A stretch of 64,000 bases of DNA from Parashewanella spongiae. Lineage in GTDB: Bacteria > Pseudomonadota > Gammaproteobacteria > Enterobacterales > Shewanellaceae. The DNA is taken from assembly GCF_004358345.1 (NCBI RefSeq), contig NZ_CP037952.1:1116001-1180000 (forward strand), in the 5' to 3' direction. Of this stretch, positions 1-7,812 are shown one piece after another (positions within the stretch are counted from its first letter, which is position 1; every line of letters begins with the position of its first letter). The notes under the pieces were generated by a model. It worked only from the letters and a program-made list of their open reading frames with translations, was not told the origin of the DNA and made no database searches. A program made the translations under genes and the position numbers.

Positions 1-22
1 TATACTTTCTTCCGCAACCTTC
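1..22. repeat. Terminal fragment of family F small inverted-repeat element
   Basis: The first bases of the window match the TATACTTTCTTCCGCAAC end that family F copies carry at 12028-12047, 47077-47096, 51273-51292 and 56126-56145. The rest of the copy lies outside the window. The flank TCCTAAC resembles the CTAAG-like sites beside other F copies. Confidence 0.7.
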
Positions 23-86
23 CTAACTAGATTTATGCTTACTAAAAAAGCGCCCTTAGACGTTTTTTTATGCCAAAAGAAACCAT

Positions 87-587
87 TTATTTTTTATGTT
101 CAATGGATTTTTTGATTTGTGGCTCAGCGGTATTTTCTTTCACTAAGGGTTTGGCTTCAGGTCGAAGCTCAGGGTTAAGTGGCGAAGTATCGGCTGTACT
201 GGTCTCTGGTAAAACACTTTGATCAAGAGGTGTTGAGAAATCAGGACTCAATGTATAATCACCCGTGACCTTGGCTAAAACGTCACCATTAAAATGTACG
301 ATTAGTTCTTTATGAATGATGCTTGCATCGCGACCACTTTTATAGTGATACACATAATACCAAGTGTTATCAGCAAAACTGTCTTTTAAAACAGGATGTC
401 CTAAAACGTATTGAACCTGCTCTTTATTCATGTCGATACGAAGCTTTTCTACCTGTTGCTGATCCATATAGTTGCCTTGAGGCACATCAGGTTTATAAAT
501 CAACCAATCAAAAACACTACAAGCACTAAGTGAAACAGACAGCGCAATTGCGCTTAAAAGGGTGAATCCCTGCTTTTTATCGATCAT
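87..587 (-). CDS. bamE: Outer membrane protein assembly factor BamE (SmpA/OmlA lipoprotein)
   Basis: BamE is a small lipoprotein of the BAM complex that inserts beta-barrel proteins into the outer membrane. The 166-aa product starts MIDKKQGF, has a hydrophobic stretch and a lipobox LSAC with the lipidated Cys at residue 23. The SmpA/OmlA fold follows, with the signatures GNYMDQQQVEKLRIDM, VQYVLGHP and DNTWYYVYHY. The C-terminal 40 residues are Pro/Glu/Lys-rich and probably disordered. The frame continues upstream to an ATG at 629, but that start would put 14 residues ahead of the signal peptide, so 587 is preferred. It is monocistronic here, with repeats upstream. Confidence 0.93.
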   Translation of the reverse strand: MIDKKQGFTLLSAIALSVSLSACSVFDWLIYKPDVPQGNYMDQQQVEKLRIDMNKEQVQYVLGHPVLKDSFADNTWYYVYHYKSGRDASIIHKELIVHFNGDVLAKVTGDYTLSPDFSTPLDQSVLPETSTADTSPLNPELRPEAKPLVKENTAEPQIKKSIEHKK

Positions 588-759
588 GTTAACCACTGTT
601 ATGTAATTTCTGCCAGCCATAATACCCAAGCTATCCCTATGATGACAAGAGGGTATCTACGTTCAAATTTAAGATAAAAAAATACAGTTACAATACTTTA
701 AATCTATCTGACACAAAATTTATCAATAAGTTCACAATAGTTAACACAAGTGTGTTTAA
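588..759. other. Intergenic region upstream of bamE
   Basis: AT-rich spacer that should hold the bamE promoter on the minus strand. No confident promoter, RNA or small gene was recognised before the repeat element that begins at 760. Confidence 0.4.
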
Positions 760-1258
760 TCTAAATAAATCGGTTGAACGCACAATTTAACTTTAATTTA
801 TTGAAATTAAGTACAAAACTAAACAACCCGAATTCACCCATCATCCTAGAAACATCAGTTGACTGCGTTCTCAAGCGTAGAAAAAATGGCTGATATTAAG
901 ACGTAGTTTGCAGCAAGTAGTTATTCTACTTGCAAAAGTTACAACGCAGATAGCAGCCATTTTAGCAAGCTTGTGAGCGTAGAGTATTTCACTCATTGGG
1001 TGAAATTCATGATAATAAAATCATCCAATTGCTCAAACAGTTACTCATATACTCAGCGTTCAACTGATGTTTTTAGGATCATGAGTGCTGAACATTCATA
1101 TACTTGCCAAAATCACCACTAGCTGGGTTATAAATTTTGCAAATAGAAACGAAGTAACGACAGTTTTGTATGTCGGTAACCACTAATTGCTGCTATTCAT
1201 GCCTTGCTATCAGTAATTTTTTCTGCGTATATGAACGCTCCCAACCAATTTATTTAGG
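760..1258. repeat. Family A small inverted-repeat element, copy 1, interrupted by a family C element
   Basis: The left end CTAAATAAATCGGTTGAACG and the right end CCCAACCAATTTATTTAGG are the family A termini, also seen at 35615-35877, 36941-37201 and 60477-60903. The element is flanked by a perfect 5-bp direct repeat TTTAA (755-759 and 1259-1263). Without the 233-bp family C insertion it would be about 260 bp, like the other copies. It contains the shared hairpin module at 1147-1179. No coding capacity, so it is presumably mobilised in trans. Confidence 0.85.
845..1077. repeat. Family C small inverted-repeat element, copy 1, nested in family A
   Basis: Bounded by CCTAGAAACATCAGTTGA on the left and TCAACTGATGTTTTTAGG on the right, an inverted repeat. 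Flanked by a perfect 5-bp duplication ATCAT (840-844 and 1078-1082). Copies at 10062-10294 (also 233 bp) and 30102-30230 (internally deleted) confirm the boundaries. The target was the loop of a CACC-CATCA-GGTG hairpin present in intact family A copies. Its termini and centre resemble family A, so A and C are probably related subfamilies. Confidence 0.87.
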
Positions 1259-1303
1259 TTTAAACCAAAAAGTCATTTAATGACTGTTTTATTTAGTAAA
1301 TAC

Positions 1304-1621
1304 TAGGGTCTGTTGAACTTTCAGGATTAAATTTTGTGCTATTTGAGCATTTATCTGTTCAAGGCGTGAGCAGTGATGCTTAGCCATCTAAGTGAGCTGG
1401 TCACAACACAGAACAGTGAATGCTCAAAAGCATCGAAAAAAGAGAGAGCGTAAATTGGTCGCTCTTTCTAAATAAAAGGTGCTGCGTTATCGTTTTCTTA
1501 TTTGGAAACGAAGTAACGACAGTTTTGTATGTCGATAATAACCAAACCTCACAAACTCTGCCTTGCATAAAATAACCAATTTATCGCTGCAAAAACAATC
1601 ACGAAAGATCAACAAACCCTA
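1304..1621. repeat. Family D small inverted-repeat element, copy 1
   Basis: About 315 bp with termini TAGGGTCTGTTGAACTTTC and its inverted form ending CAACAAACCCTA. Close copies lie at 24459-24776, 43875-44192 and 47167-47432, and a chimeric copy starts at 29622. The TA at each end is the probable target duplication, shown directly by the copy at 47167. The centre carries the shared hairpin module (1506-1538). Confidence 0.87.
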
Positions 1622-1818
1622 ATATCTTTCATGACTATTAAGTCAGTTAAAGCTATTAATTATAAAATGATTAATCGGGGTCTATAGAGCCGAAACACTA
1701 ATGTGTCGCGAACTTCGTGCATATTATTGTGTTTTAAATAATTACTCAAATGTTAAATTGTTAGTTAGATATAGGCAAATCACATTGTTTTACAGATTAT
1801 TTCTCTGCAAATTAAGCA

Positions 1819-1847
1819 TTGACTATCAAGCCGTTAGTGTTTAAATT
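1819..1847 (+). promoter_or_regulatory. Predicted sigma-70 promoter of the borosin operon
   Basis: A TTGACT -35 box (1819-1824) and a TAAATT -10 box (1842-1847) are separated by 17 nt, about 46 nt ahead of the TTG start at 1894. The -35 matches consensus at 5 of 6 positions and the -10 at 4 of 6. No operator was recognised. Confidence 0.5.
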
Positions 1848-1893
1848 TCGACACATAACAATAATTCTAAATGTTACATTGAGGTGTTTTTAA

Positions 1894-2685
1894 TTGAGCT
1901 CACTCGTTTGCGTAGGTACTGGCCTACAACTCGCCGGACAAATAAGCGTTAGCAGTAAAAGCTATGTTGAACACGCTGATATCGTATTTTCGTTAATGCC
2001 CGACAGTCTTGCACAAAAATGGCTCGAAGGTTTAAATCCTAATAATGTTGATCTACAACAGTTTTACGCCAAAGAAGGTGAAGTCAAAAACCGCCGCGAT
2101 ACTTATTCTCAAATGGTTGATGTCATTCTTAATGCAGTAAGATCCGGTAAAAAAGTGGTCTGTGCACTGTACGGACACCCCGGTGTATTTGCATGTGTCT
2201 CACACTTGTCAATTAAACAAGCTCGAAAAGAAGGGTTTCGTGCGCATATGGAGCCGGGTATTTCAGCCGAGTCATGTTTGTGGGCTGATGTTGGTATCGA
2301 CCCAGGCAATTCAGGCCACCAAAGTTTCGAAGCCAGCCAGTTTATGTTTTTTAAACATACGCCCGATCCAACAACGCATTTATTATTATGGCAAATTGGC
2401 ATTGCAGGTGAGCATACGCTTACTGAATTTCATACTAATTCTGATCGGCTACAAGTGCTGGTGGAGCAGCTCAATGAGTGGTATCCGCTTGAACACGAAA
2501 TTATTATTTACGAAGGTGCAAACCTGCCTGTTTTCAAGGCACGTATTGAGCGCCTAGCACTAAAAGATTTGCCGCAAGCCGAATTGAGCTGCATAAGTAC
2601 TTTATTAATACCACCTTCAAAAAAACTTGAATACAACTTAGCGGTGCTTAATAAATTAGGGATAACACCTGAAGACTTTGGATGA
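1894..2685 (+). CDS. sonM: Split-borosin peptide backbone alpha-N-methyltransferase (SonM-like)
   Basis: A 263-aa SAM-dependent enzyme of the tetrapyrrole-methylase fold that in split borosin systems methylates backbone amide nitrogens of a separate precursor. The N-terminus LVCVGTGLQLAGQ is the typical first SAM-binding loop, and ALYGHPGVF (91-99) is the second family signature. Tyr58, Arg67, Tyr71 and Tyr93 lie where borosin N-methyltransferases place their catalytic Tyr/Arg cluster. This equivalence is recalled from the family, not aligned. The TTG start at 1894 is supported by GAGGTG 7 nt upstream; no ATG suits the conserved start. The adjacent downstream gene is a matching precursor, which makes a borosin role far likelier than cobalamin methylation. 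Confidence 0.9.
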   Translation: MSSLVCVGTGLQLAGQISVSSKSYVEHADIVFSLMPDSLAQKWLEGLNPNNVDLQQFYAKEGEVKNRRDTYSQMVDVILNAVRSGKKVVCALYGHPGVFACVSHLSIKQARKEGFRAHMEPGISAESCLWADVGIDPGNSGHQSFEASQFMFFKHTPDPTTHLLLWQIGIAGEHTLTEFHTNSDRLQVLVEQLNEWYPLEHEIIIYEGANLPVFKARIERLALKDLPQAELSCISTLLIPPSKKLEYNLAVLNKLGITPEDFG

Positions 2686-2749
2686 TTTGTGTTTAGGCGC
2701 TCAATCATGGCCTAAATTTTTGGGAAAATGCAAAAAAAGGAAAAGAAGA

Positions 2750-2968
2750 ATGTTAACTAAATTTTTAGAAAAATTGGGGCAAGATACTGAGCTATTAGAA
2801 GCTTATAAAAAAGACCCTAAAGGCGTGATGCAAAAACATGGTTTGAGTGATGAAGAAGTGAAAGCTGTGTTGAGTGGTGATGATCAAGCGATAAAAAAAG
2901 TAACCGGTAGCGTTAAAGTTCAATCATATATCTTAGTTGTTATTGGGAATGATGAAGACGCTAAGTAA
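2750..2968 (+). CDS. sonA: Borosin RiPP precursor peptide (SonA-like)
   Basis: A 72-aa precursor. Residues 1-50 form a helical Nif11-like borosin-binding domain: MLTKFLEKLGQD, then LLEAYKKDP, GVMQKHGLSDEEVKAVLSGD. A hydrophobic core follows near the C-terminus (SYILVVIG, residues 59-66) and ends NDEDAK. In the family, branched residues in such a core receive backbone N-methyl groups. The start at 2750 is set by AAGGA 8 nt upstream. A longer in-frame ATG at 2678 overlaps the methyltransferase and adds a lysine-rich stretch unlike the family. The 3' end overlaps the next gene by 20 nt. No protease or exporter gene is adjacent, so leader removal is not explained here. Confidence 0.88.
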   Translation: MLTKFLEKLGQDTELLEAYKKDPKGVMQKHGLSDEEVKAVLSGDDQAIKKVTGSVKVQSYILVVIGNDEDAK

Positions 2969-4802
2969 GTTACTTTTATTAAGTTTTATTATTTCAGGGC
3001 TTTTTTGCCCTGTTTTTGCGCAGGTTACTTATGAGACTGAATTTAAATCAATAAGCTCTTTATTACAGAGTGATTTATCATTAGCGGAGAAAAAAATACA
3101 CGAACTTGAGATTCAAATTGGCGATATGACGTCACATCAAAAAGCCATTTTTTTTCTAGTTAGTGGACACGCTGCAGTTTTTAAAGGAGAGTATAATAAA
3201 GCGGTAAGTTTGTTATCAAAAGCTCAGTTATTGACATTAGATAAGTTATTGCTTTCAAAGATTTACGGCCTTCAAGTCACAACCTATTTATCTACAAGAC
3301 AATACACTAACTCTTTTAAAGCTGCGAAAAATAGTTTATCAACGATAGACTTTATATCTGATAAAAAAATAAAGCGTGAAACTTATATTCGATTGTCAGG
3401 CGTTTTCAATGACTTAAATGCGCATCAATGGGCGAGAAAATATGCTTCAGAAGCGCTGTTAATTGCAAATAATAAAGCTGAAATTGCATGTAGCGCAAAA
3501 ATTTATTTAGCCGTTTCAGATTTAAAACAAAATGATTTTCAGTCCTCATACTCTGGATTTGAACAATCAAAAAAATATTGTGAAAAAAATGAGCTGTATT
3601 TATTGGCTACCATAGCACTAAAAGGAATGGGGCATTCTAAGCTTGAGTCTAAAGACTATATTAATGCCAAAGAGTTGTTAAAAGAGGCATTGAAAGGATA
3701 TAAAGAATTTCAGTATCAACTAGAACTTGTGCATACTCATTCCTTATTAGCTAAAACAAATTATTTTTTGAATAATTTTTCAAGTGCATTAAAACACTCT
3801 TCAGTTGTTGTTTCTCAGCAAGAAAAACCAGCCTTTTACGAAGCCAAACACAACGCTCATCAAACCCTCAGTAAAATCTATCACGCTCAAGGCAATTACA
3901 AGTTGGCGTATGAGCATGGCCAAAAAGAACATTTTTATCAAAATTGGTTGTACGACGACAATAAAATGAAAGCTTTAGCGGTTGAGGCGGCTAAATTTAA
4001 TTTTGATGAATTAGAGCGACTATTGCAGCTTAAAGAAAAGCCCGTATACGCTGGTTTGCTTAGAGAAGATGAAATCGTTGCTGAAAGTAACGCCCGTGAA
4101 TTGCAGCGTTTTTTATGGCAGTCAGCAGCAATTTTAATTACTACTTTTTTTATATCAGCATTATCGGCCATTCAGTTTTTATTAGACAAAATGCGATTTG
4201 ATAAAAACTCTGAAGTCGGTTTACTTAGATTAGACTATATGAATTATGCTGCCAGAGAGCTGATGTATAAAATGCGCTTTTCAGGTGAGCCATATGGCGT
4301 TATCGCTTTTAATTTAGACAGCCTTCCTGCCATTAATGAAACCTTTAACCATACCCGTGGTGATATTGCGATTGAATGTGTTGTCAATGCTATAAGAGAA
4401 GAGTTAAAAGGTAAGCCAAATGTACAGATTGGTCGCCACAGCGATACACTTTTTTATGTTTATGTAACCCATGCATTAACCGATGAGTTAGTGAAGCATT
4501 GCCAAAATTGTTTGGAGGTGATTCACAACTTTACTGAGGACGACTTGGCCTCGAACTATCGTATGCGGGTGACTTTTGGTGTCGGTGTTATTAGCGATTG
4601 CGAAGAAGCGTTTTCAACGGCCGAAGTTTTGAAAAAAGCTGATCTTGCACTAAAAAGGGCGCAAGAGCTTGGTGGTGATACCGTGGTTGGCTATGATGAT
4701 TCAATGGAGGTTGAAGAAGAGGAATCACATCCTCGTCGCCAAGCCCGATTTGTGCATTTTATTAATCCCAAGTTAATGGGTTCACCACGTAAACTTTTAT
4801 AA
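2949..4802 (+). CDS. Membrane TPR protein with degenerate GGDEF domain, borosin operon
   Basis: A 617-aa protein with a signal peptide (MMKTLSKLLL to VFAQ), an extracytoplasmic TPR-like helical array (about residues 30-360), one membrane segment near residues 389-412 (AAILITTFFISALSAI) and a cytoplasmic GGDEF-like domain (about 425-605). The GGDEF fold shows in FNLDSLPAINETFNHTRGD, but the catalytic signature is replaced by RHSDT near residue 494, so diguanylate cyclase activity is unlikely. Tandem ATGs at 2949 and 2952 lie within the precursor gene, suggesting translational coupling. It may sense or signal for the borosin product; that role is inference. It overlaps convergent mtfA by 41 nt. 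Confidence 0.8.
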   Translation: MMKTLSKLLLLSFIISGLFCPVFAQVTYETEFKSISSLLQSDLSLAEKKIHELEIQIGDMTSHQKAIFFLVSGHAAVFKGEYNKAVSLLSKAQLLTLDKLLLSKIYGLQVTTYLSTRQYTNSFKAAKNSLSTIDFISDKKIKRETYIRLSGVFNDLNAHQWARKYASEALLIANNKAEIACSAKIYLAVSDLKQNDFQSSYSGFEQSKKYCEKNELYLLATIALKGMGHSKLESKDYINAKELLKEALKGYKEFQYQLELVHTHSLLAKTNYFLNNFSSALKHSSVVVSQQEKPAFYEAKHNAHQTLSKIYHAQGNYKLAYEHGQKEHFYQNWLYDDNKMKALAVEAAKFNFDELERLLQLKEKPVYAGLLREDEIVAESNARELQRFLWQSAAILITTFFISALSAIQFLLDKMRFDKNSEVGLLRLDYMNYAARELMYKMRFSGEPYGVIAFNLDSLPAINETFNHTRGDIAIECVVNAIREELKGKPNVQIGRHSDTLFYVYVTHALTDELVKHCQNCLEVIHNFTEDDLASNYRMRVTFGVGVISDCEEAFSTAEVLKKADLALKRAQELGGDTVVGYDDSMEVEEEESHPRRQARFVHFINPKLMGSPRKLL

Positions 4803-5583
4803 GTTGCTGATAAAGCTGCGGGTAATCTTGATGCATTGCCTGTGGCTGCTCGAAAAACACTTCTGTTATTACTGCAAAAAATTCCGCCGGATTGGTGGCA
4901 CCATAATAATCGAACAGCGAGGGAATTTGTTGCTCAGCACACTGTTGTAATTTTATAAATTCTTGGTTGAGTATTTTTGACCACATTTCGTAGTCGTCAT
5001 TATTGGGTAAAAATGGTGCGCCATTGGCATTGCCTGATTCTTGATCGAGTTGGTGAGCAAACTCATGAAAAATCAGATTATGGCCGTCGTAAGGATCCTC
5101 GGCTGATATCAGCGTGTCACGCCACGACAATATGACTTGCCCTTGTTGCCATGACTCACCCAGTAACAAACGTCTTTTTTTAGACACAATACCATTATCG
5201 TTTTGCGGTGAGTTGACGTAAAACGCCGCTGGGTAAACCAATATTTGCCTGAGTTTTGGGTAATAATCGGTAGGTTTGTTGAGTAGTAATAAACAGGCTT
5301 GAGCAGCAATGGTGACTTTAACCTCGTCGGTGATCTGCATGCCGTCGCAACCAATGAACTGTTTTTCATCAATAAAGACTTGAATATGACGTTTAAGTTG
5401 CAGCTTTAGGTGATCGGGTAAATGGAGGAAAAACGGCAAGCGCTGCTTAATATAACTCCGCCATTGCTTTGGAAACGGTTGCGACATTACTGCTTTACGG
5501 CGCTTTTGTTTACGCCAATTGCTGCTTAACAACCATGTGCAAACACCAACGCCTACGAGTAATAACAGAATGATTGGAAGCAT
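4762..5583 (-). CDS. mtfA: Zinc-dependent peptidase MtfA (M90 family)
   Basis: A 273-aa protein of the MtfA family. In E. coli, MtfA binds the glucose repressor Mlc and has aminopeptidase activity. The zinc motif HEFAH is at residues 173-177, followed by LDQESG, and the downstream Glu-containing segment AEFFAVITEVFFEQ supplies the likely third ligand. The first 20 residues form a hydrophobic segment (LPIILLLLVGVGVCTWLL), so this form is probably membrane-anchored. It is convergent with, and overlaps by 41 nt, the TPR/GGDEF-like gene. No ptsG or mlc gene is nearby. Confidence 0.9.
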   Translation of the reverse strand: MLPIILLLLVGVGVCTWLLSSNWRKQKRRKAVMSQPFPKQWRSYIKQRLPFFLHLPDHLKLQLKRHIQVFIDEKQFIGCDGMQITDEVKVTIAAQACLLLLNKPTDYYPKLRQILVYPAAFYVNSPQNDNGIVSKKRRLLLGESWQQGQVILSWRDTLISAEDPYDGHNLIFHEFAHQLDQESGNANGAPFLPNNDDYEMWSKILNQEFIKLQQCAEQQIPSLFDYYGATNPAEFFAVITEVFFEQPQAMHQDYPQLYQQLIKVYVVNPLTWD

Positions 5584-5644
5584 ATGTTCTTAATGTTTTG
5601 TTTTTGTTATTTATATACCTTGGGGCGTGTGATTGAAAAATCAA

Positions 5645-6040
5645 CTAACGCAAGCCAGAGCTTTTTAATAGCTGGTTTCTGAGCTTTTTAGATTTATAGA
5701 AATGCTGCTCGATCAGTATCCTTAGTATTCTTGATTTGGCGATCAAGTTTTCAGAAGCCAACTCGGTTAACTGCTCAAAAGCAGATTGGCTTAAACTGAA
5801 AGTCGCGTTACGAAATGGATTGGACTGTTTCTCGTCTACCGATTTTGTCACACGGCCGAGCATGATAAACTGCGGGCGATGCGAGTTAATGTCAACAACA
5901 TTATCGTTGCCTGCACATCGGCTTTCGGCCCTACCCATAGCATAATGTGAAGCTTGGTTTATGAACTCATCAGCAGACACATTTTGTGTTAAAACAGGCT
6001 TATCCGATTGAATTTTTTTCTTGAGATCGAGCATTGGCAT
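5645..6040 (-). CDS. Ribbon-helix-helix-like partner of orphan ParA
   Basis: A 131-aa protein starting MPMLDLKKK, with GAGGA 5 nt upstream of the ATG at 6040; earlier in-frame ATGs lack such a site. The C-terminal half (NATFSLSQSAFEQLTELA through ILRILIEQHFYKS) looks like a ribbon-helix-helix DNA-binding domain. The N-terminal half looks flexible. It overlaps the end of the ParA gene by 41 nt, so the two are probably translationally coupled. It may be the DNA-binding adaptor of this ParA in place of ParB; no ParB-type domain is visible. The exact family was not recognised. Confidence 0.6.
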   Translation of the reverse strand: MPMLDLKKKIQSDKPVLTQNVSADEFINQASHYAMGRAESRCAGNDNVVDINSHRPQFIMLGRVTKSVDEKQSNPFRNATFSLSQSAFEQLTELASENLIAKSRILRILIEQHFYKSKKLRNQLLKSSGLR

Positions 6041-6740
6041 GATTTCCTCGCAAAACATTAGGCTGTTTATTTTGTAACTTATGTTGAAGCTGTTTGACAC
6101 TGGTGACTTGCAGTAACTCTAGGGAAATGTTTTGTATCTCTTGTGTGGCTTTGCCTTTTGGGTCGAGCTCAATGACGGACAAGCCAGACTCTTCACTATC
6201 ATCGTACAAGTTACGGCTGTATGTAATAGCATCAAGCACATCAATTTCGTAAGTTCGGCACACTTCTTTAGCCTCAATAATTCTCTTAGCTTGGCTGGGC
6301 AGACTTGGGCATTGTGTTATCACAAAAGCAGCTCGAAGTTCAGGGTTTATCATCATACAAGTAGCGACAATATCATCCATGTGGCTAACAGTTTTTAAGT
6401 CTCGGCGTTTTGGCCTGAGTGGCATTAATACGTGACTTGCTATAGACATTGTCGCACGCAGTGCAAGGTTATCTTGCCCGCCACAGTCAACTATCACGAA
6501 ATCATAATGTTGCTCTAGGCTCATTAAATCGTTACGGATTTTTCCGTACAATTGCACACAATTGATTGCTGTAAGTTGGTTATTATTTCGCGCTTGGATC
6601 CAGTCAGATGTCGTGCGTTGTGGATCGCAGTCAACCATAATGATTGATGCTTCGCACTCTGTTGTTAAAAACACTGCTATGTTTTGTGCTAGGCAGCTTT
6701 TACCGCTTCCGCCTTTTTCGCCACCAACCAATAAGATCAT
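6000..6740 (-). CDS. Orphan ParA/MinD-type ATPase
   Basis: A 246-aa ATPase with the deviant Walker A loop GGEKGGSGKS (residues 6-15), switch I VDCDPQRTTSDW and Walker B VIVDCGGQD. ParA proteins form ATP-dependent dimers on DNA and position cargo such as plasmids, chromosome origins or protein clusters. AAGGA lies 9 nt upstream of the start. A small DNA-binding protein is encoded downstream in an overlapping frame, but no ParB or replication initiator is present. It may therefore be a remnant of an integrated element or a dedicated positioning system. No parS-like repeats were identified nearby. Confidence 0.85.
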   Translation of the reverse strand: MILLVGGEKGGSGKSCLAQNIAVFLTTECEASIIMVDCDPQRTTSDWIQARNNNQLTAINCVQLYGKIRNDLMSLEQHYDFVIVDCGGQDNLALRATMSIASHVLMPLRPKRRDLKTVSHMDDIVATCMMINPELRAAFVITQCPSLPSQAKRIIEAKEVCRTYEIDVLDAITYSRNLYDDSEESGLSVIELDPKGKATQEIQNISLELLQVTSVKQLQHKLQNKQPNVLRGNHANARSQEKNSIG

Positions 6741-7102
6741 GATACTGTCCTTCCTTGATATGTTCGTTCAGCTCGAAACTCTGTCGTCTTGATATTAAAA
6801 CGTAGACACGAAATGGTATGAGCGCCACTGCTTGATTTTTGGCGTTTATCAGTATTTCGTAACGATGACGGTTTATTGACAAAATCAGTGAAAAGTCATT
6901 TATTTGTCGTGTAACCTTCGAGGCTGTTGCGCTGTAATATGTTGATAAATAAGCTTTATTTGTTTTTGCGTGTTTTTACTTGTTGAATGAATAAATTGTC
7001 CACTAAAATATTGAGCCATTGCGAACCTAAAATTTTTTGAAAATTAACCCTCAGAATGAAACAAGTTACCAATATTGAGACTGTTAGGAATAATAAAGCC
7101 TT
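6741..7102. other. Intergenic region between divergent parA-like and DUF3820 genes
   Basis: AT-rich 362-bp spacer that should hold divergent promoters. The AAGGA site for the ParA gene is at its left edge. No repeat copy, RNA or convincing small ORF was recognised. Confidence 0.4.
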
Positions 7103-7312
7103 ATGAGTCAAGAGTTACTAGAAGCGATTAATCAGACCATGCCATTTGGAAAATATGCTGGTTGTCCTTTGCTAAAATTGCCGGAACCTTACTTGGTATG
7201 GTTTAAGCAAAAAGGGTTTCCCGAAGGCAAACTCGGTAAACAACTAGCATTAATTTATGAAGTGAAATTAAACGGTTTAGAGCCGATGCTCATGCCAATG
7301 TTACGGGAGTAA
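7103..7312 (+). CDS. DUF3820 family small protein
   Basis: A 69-aa protein with the DUF3820 signature MPFGKYAGCPLLKLPEPYLVWF and the ending GFPEGKLGKQLALIYE. The family is widespread in gammaproteobacteria and of unproven function; some members are annotated as quorum-sensing-regulated virulence factors. It is followed 50 bp later by the RraB-like gene on the same strand and may be co-transcribed with it. It has no signal peptide or membrane segment. Confidence 0.8.
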   Translation: MSQELLEAINQTMPFGKYAGCPLLKLPEPYLVWFKQKGFPEGKLGKQLALIYEVKLNGLEPMLMPMLRE

Positions 7313-7362
7313 AATTTTAGTGGGCATGGTATCCTTCGGAAAATTTTTTAAAGAGTTAAATT

Positions 7363-7737
7363 ATGTCTGAAATTACTATTGAACAAATTTCTGAATTCTT
7401 CGAAGAAACGCGTCAGTTTACTCAAGAAGCGAAAGCAGACTTTGATATTGATAAAGTATGTCGTTGGTCTTACTTTTTTGGTGACACCGATGAAGAAAAG
7501 CTAACTAAGTTTGGTAGCTATTTAGAAAGCGATGGTTATGAGCCCATTGGCTTCATTGAAGCTGAAGAAGACGATGAAAACCCTGAGCTGATTTACCTTC
7601 GTGTCGATAAAGAAGAGTTACACACAGTTGAGTCATTAGATGTACTTAATGTTAAGCTCTATGGTTTAGTGAAAGAATACGACATTGAATCCTATGAAGG
7701 CATGGATGTTGGACCTGTTGATGAACCAGTAGAATAA
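7363..7737 (+). CDS. RraB-like regulator of ribonuclease E
   Basis: A 124-aa very acidic protein resembling the RraB family, whose E. coli member binds RNase E and modulates RNA decay. The domain layout matches: a short N-terminal helix, a DTDEEKLTKFGSYLESDGYE segment, then LIYLRVDKEELHTVESLDV and a C-terminal helix LYGLVKEYDIESYEGMD. The C-terminus lacks the long acidic tail of E. coli RraB. A strong terminator follows 9 nt after the stop. The assignment is by pattern and could be a related unnamed family. Confidence 0.65.
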   Translation: MSEITIEQISEFFEETRQFTQEAKADFDIDKVCRWSYFFGDTDEEKLTKFGSYLESDGYEPIGFIEAEEDDENPELIYLRVDKEELHTVESLDVLNVKLYGLVKEYDIESYEGMDVGPVDEPVE

Positions 7738-7746
7738 CGATTTGTT

Positions 7747-7790
7747 AGACTCATTCATAGAGTCAAGAATAAACCATGAATGAGTCTTTT
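7747..7790 (+). terminator. Rho-independent terminator after the RraB-like gene
   Basis: A perfect 12-bp stem AGACTCATTCAT / ATGAATGAGTCT (7747-7758 and 7776-7787) is followed by a T run. Confidence 0.8.
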
Positions 7791-7792
7791 AT

Positions 7793-7812
7793 CCTAAATA
7801 AATTGGTTTATT
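7793..7812. repeat. Solo family A terminus
   Basis: CCTAAATAAATTGGTT matches a family A end and lies directly after the RraB terminator, but no partner end or element body follows before the flippase stop at 7811. It may be a remnant. Confidence 0.4.

Noticed and set aside
2678-2749. Upstream ATG for the borosin precursor
   Set aside because: It lies inside the methyltransferase gene, adds a Lys-rich segment unlike the family, and lacks a ribosome binding site; AAGGA marks the ATG at 2750.
2937-4802. Functional diguanylate cyclase in the borosin operon
   Set aside because: The GGDEF signature is replaced by RHSDT, so catalysis is unlikely.
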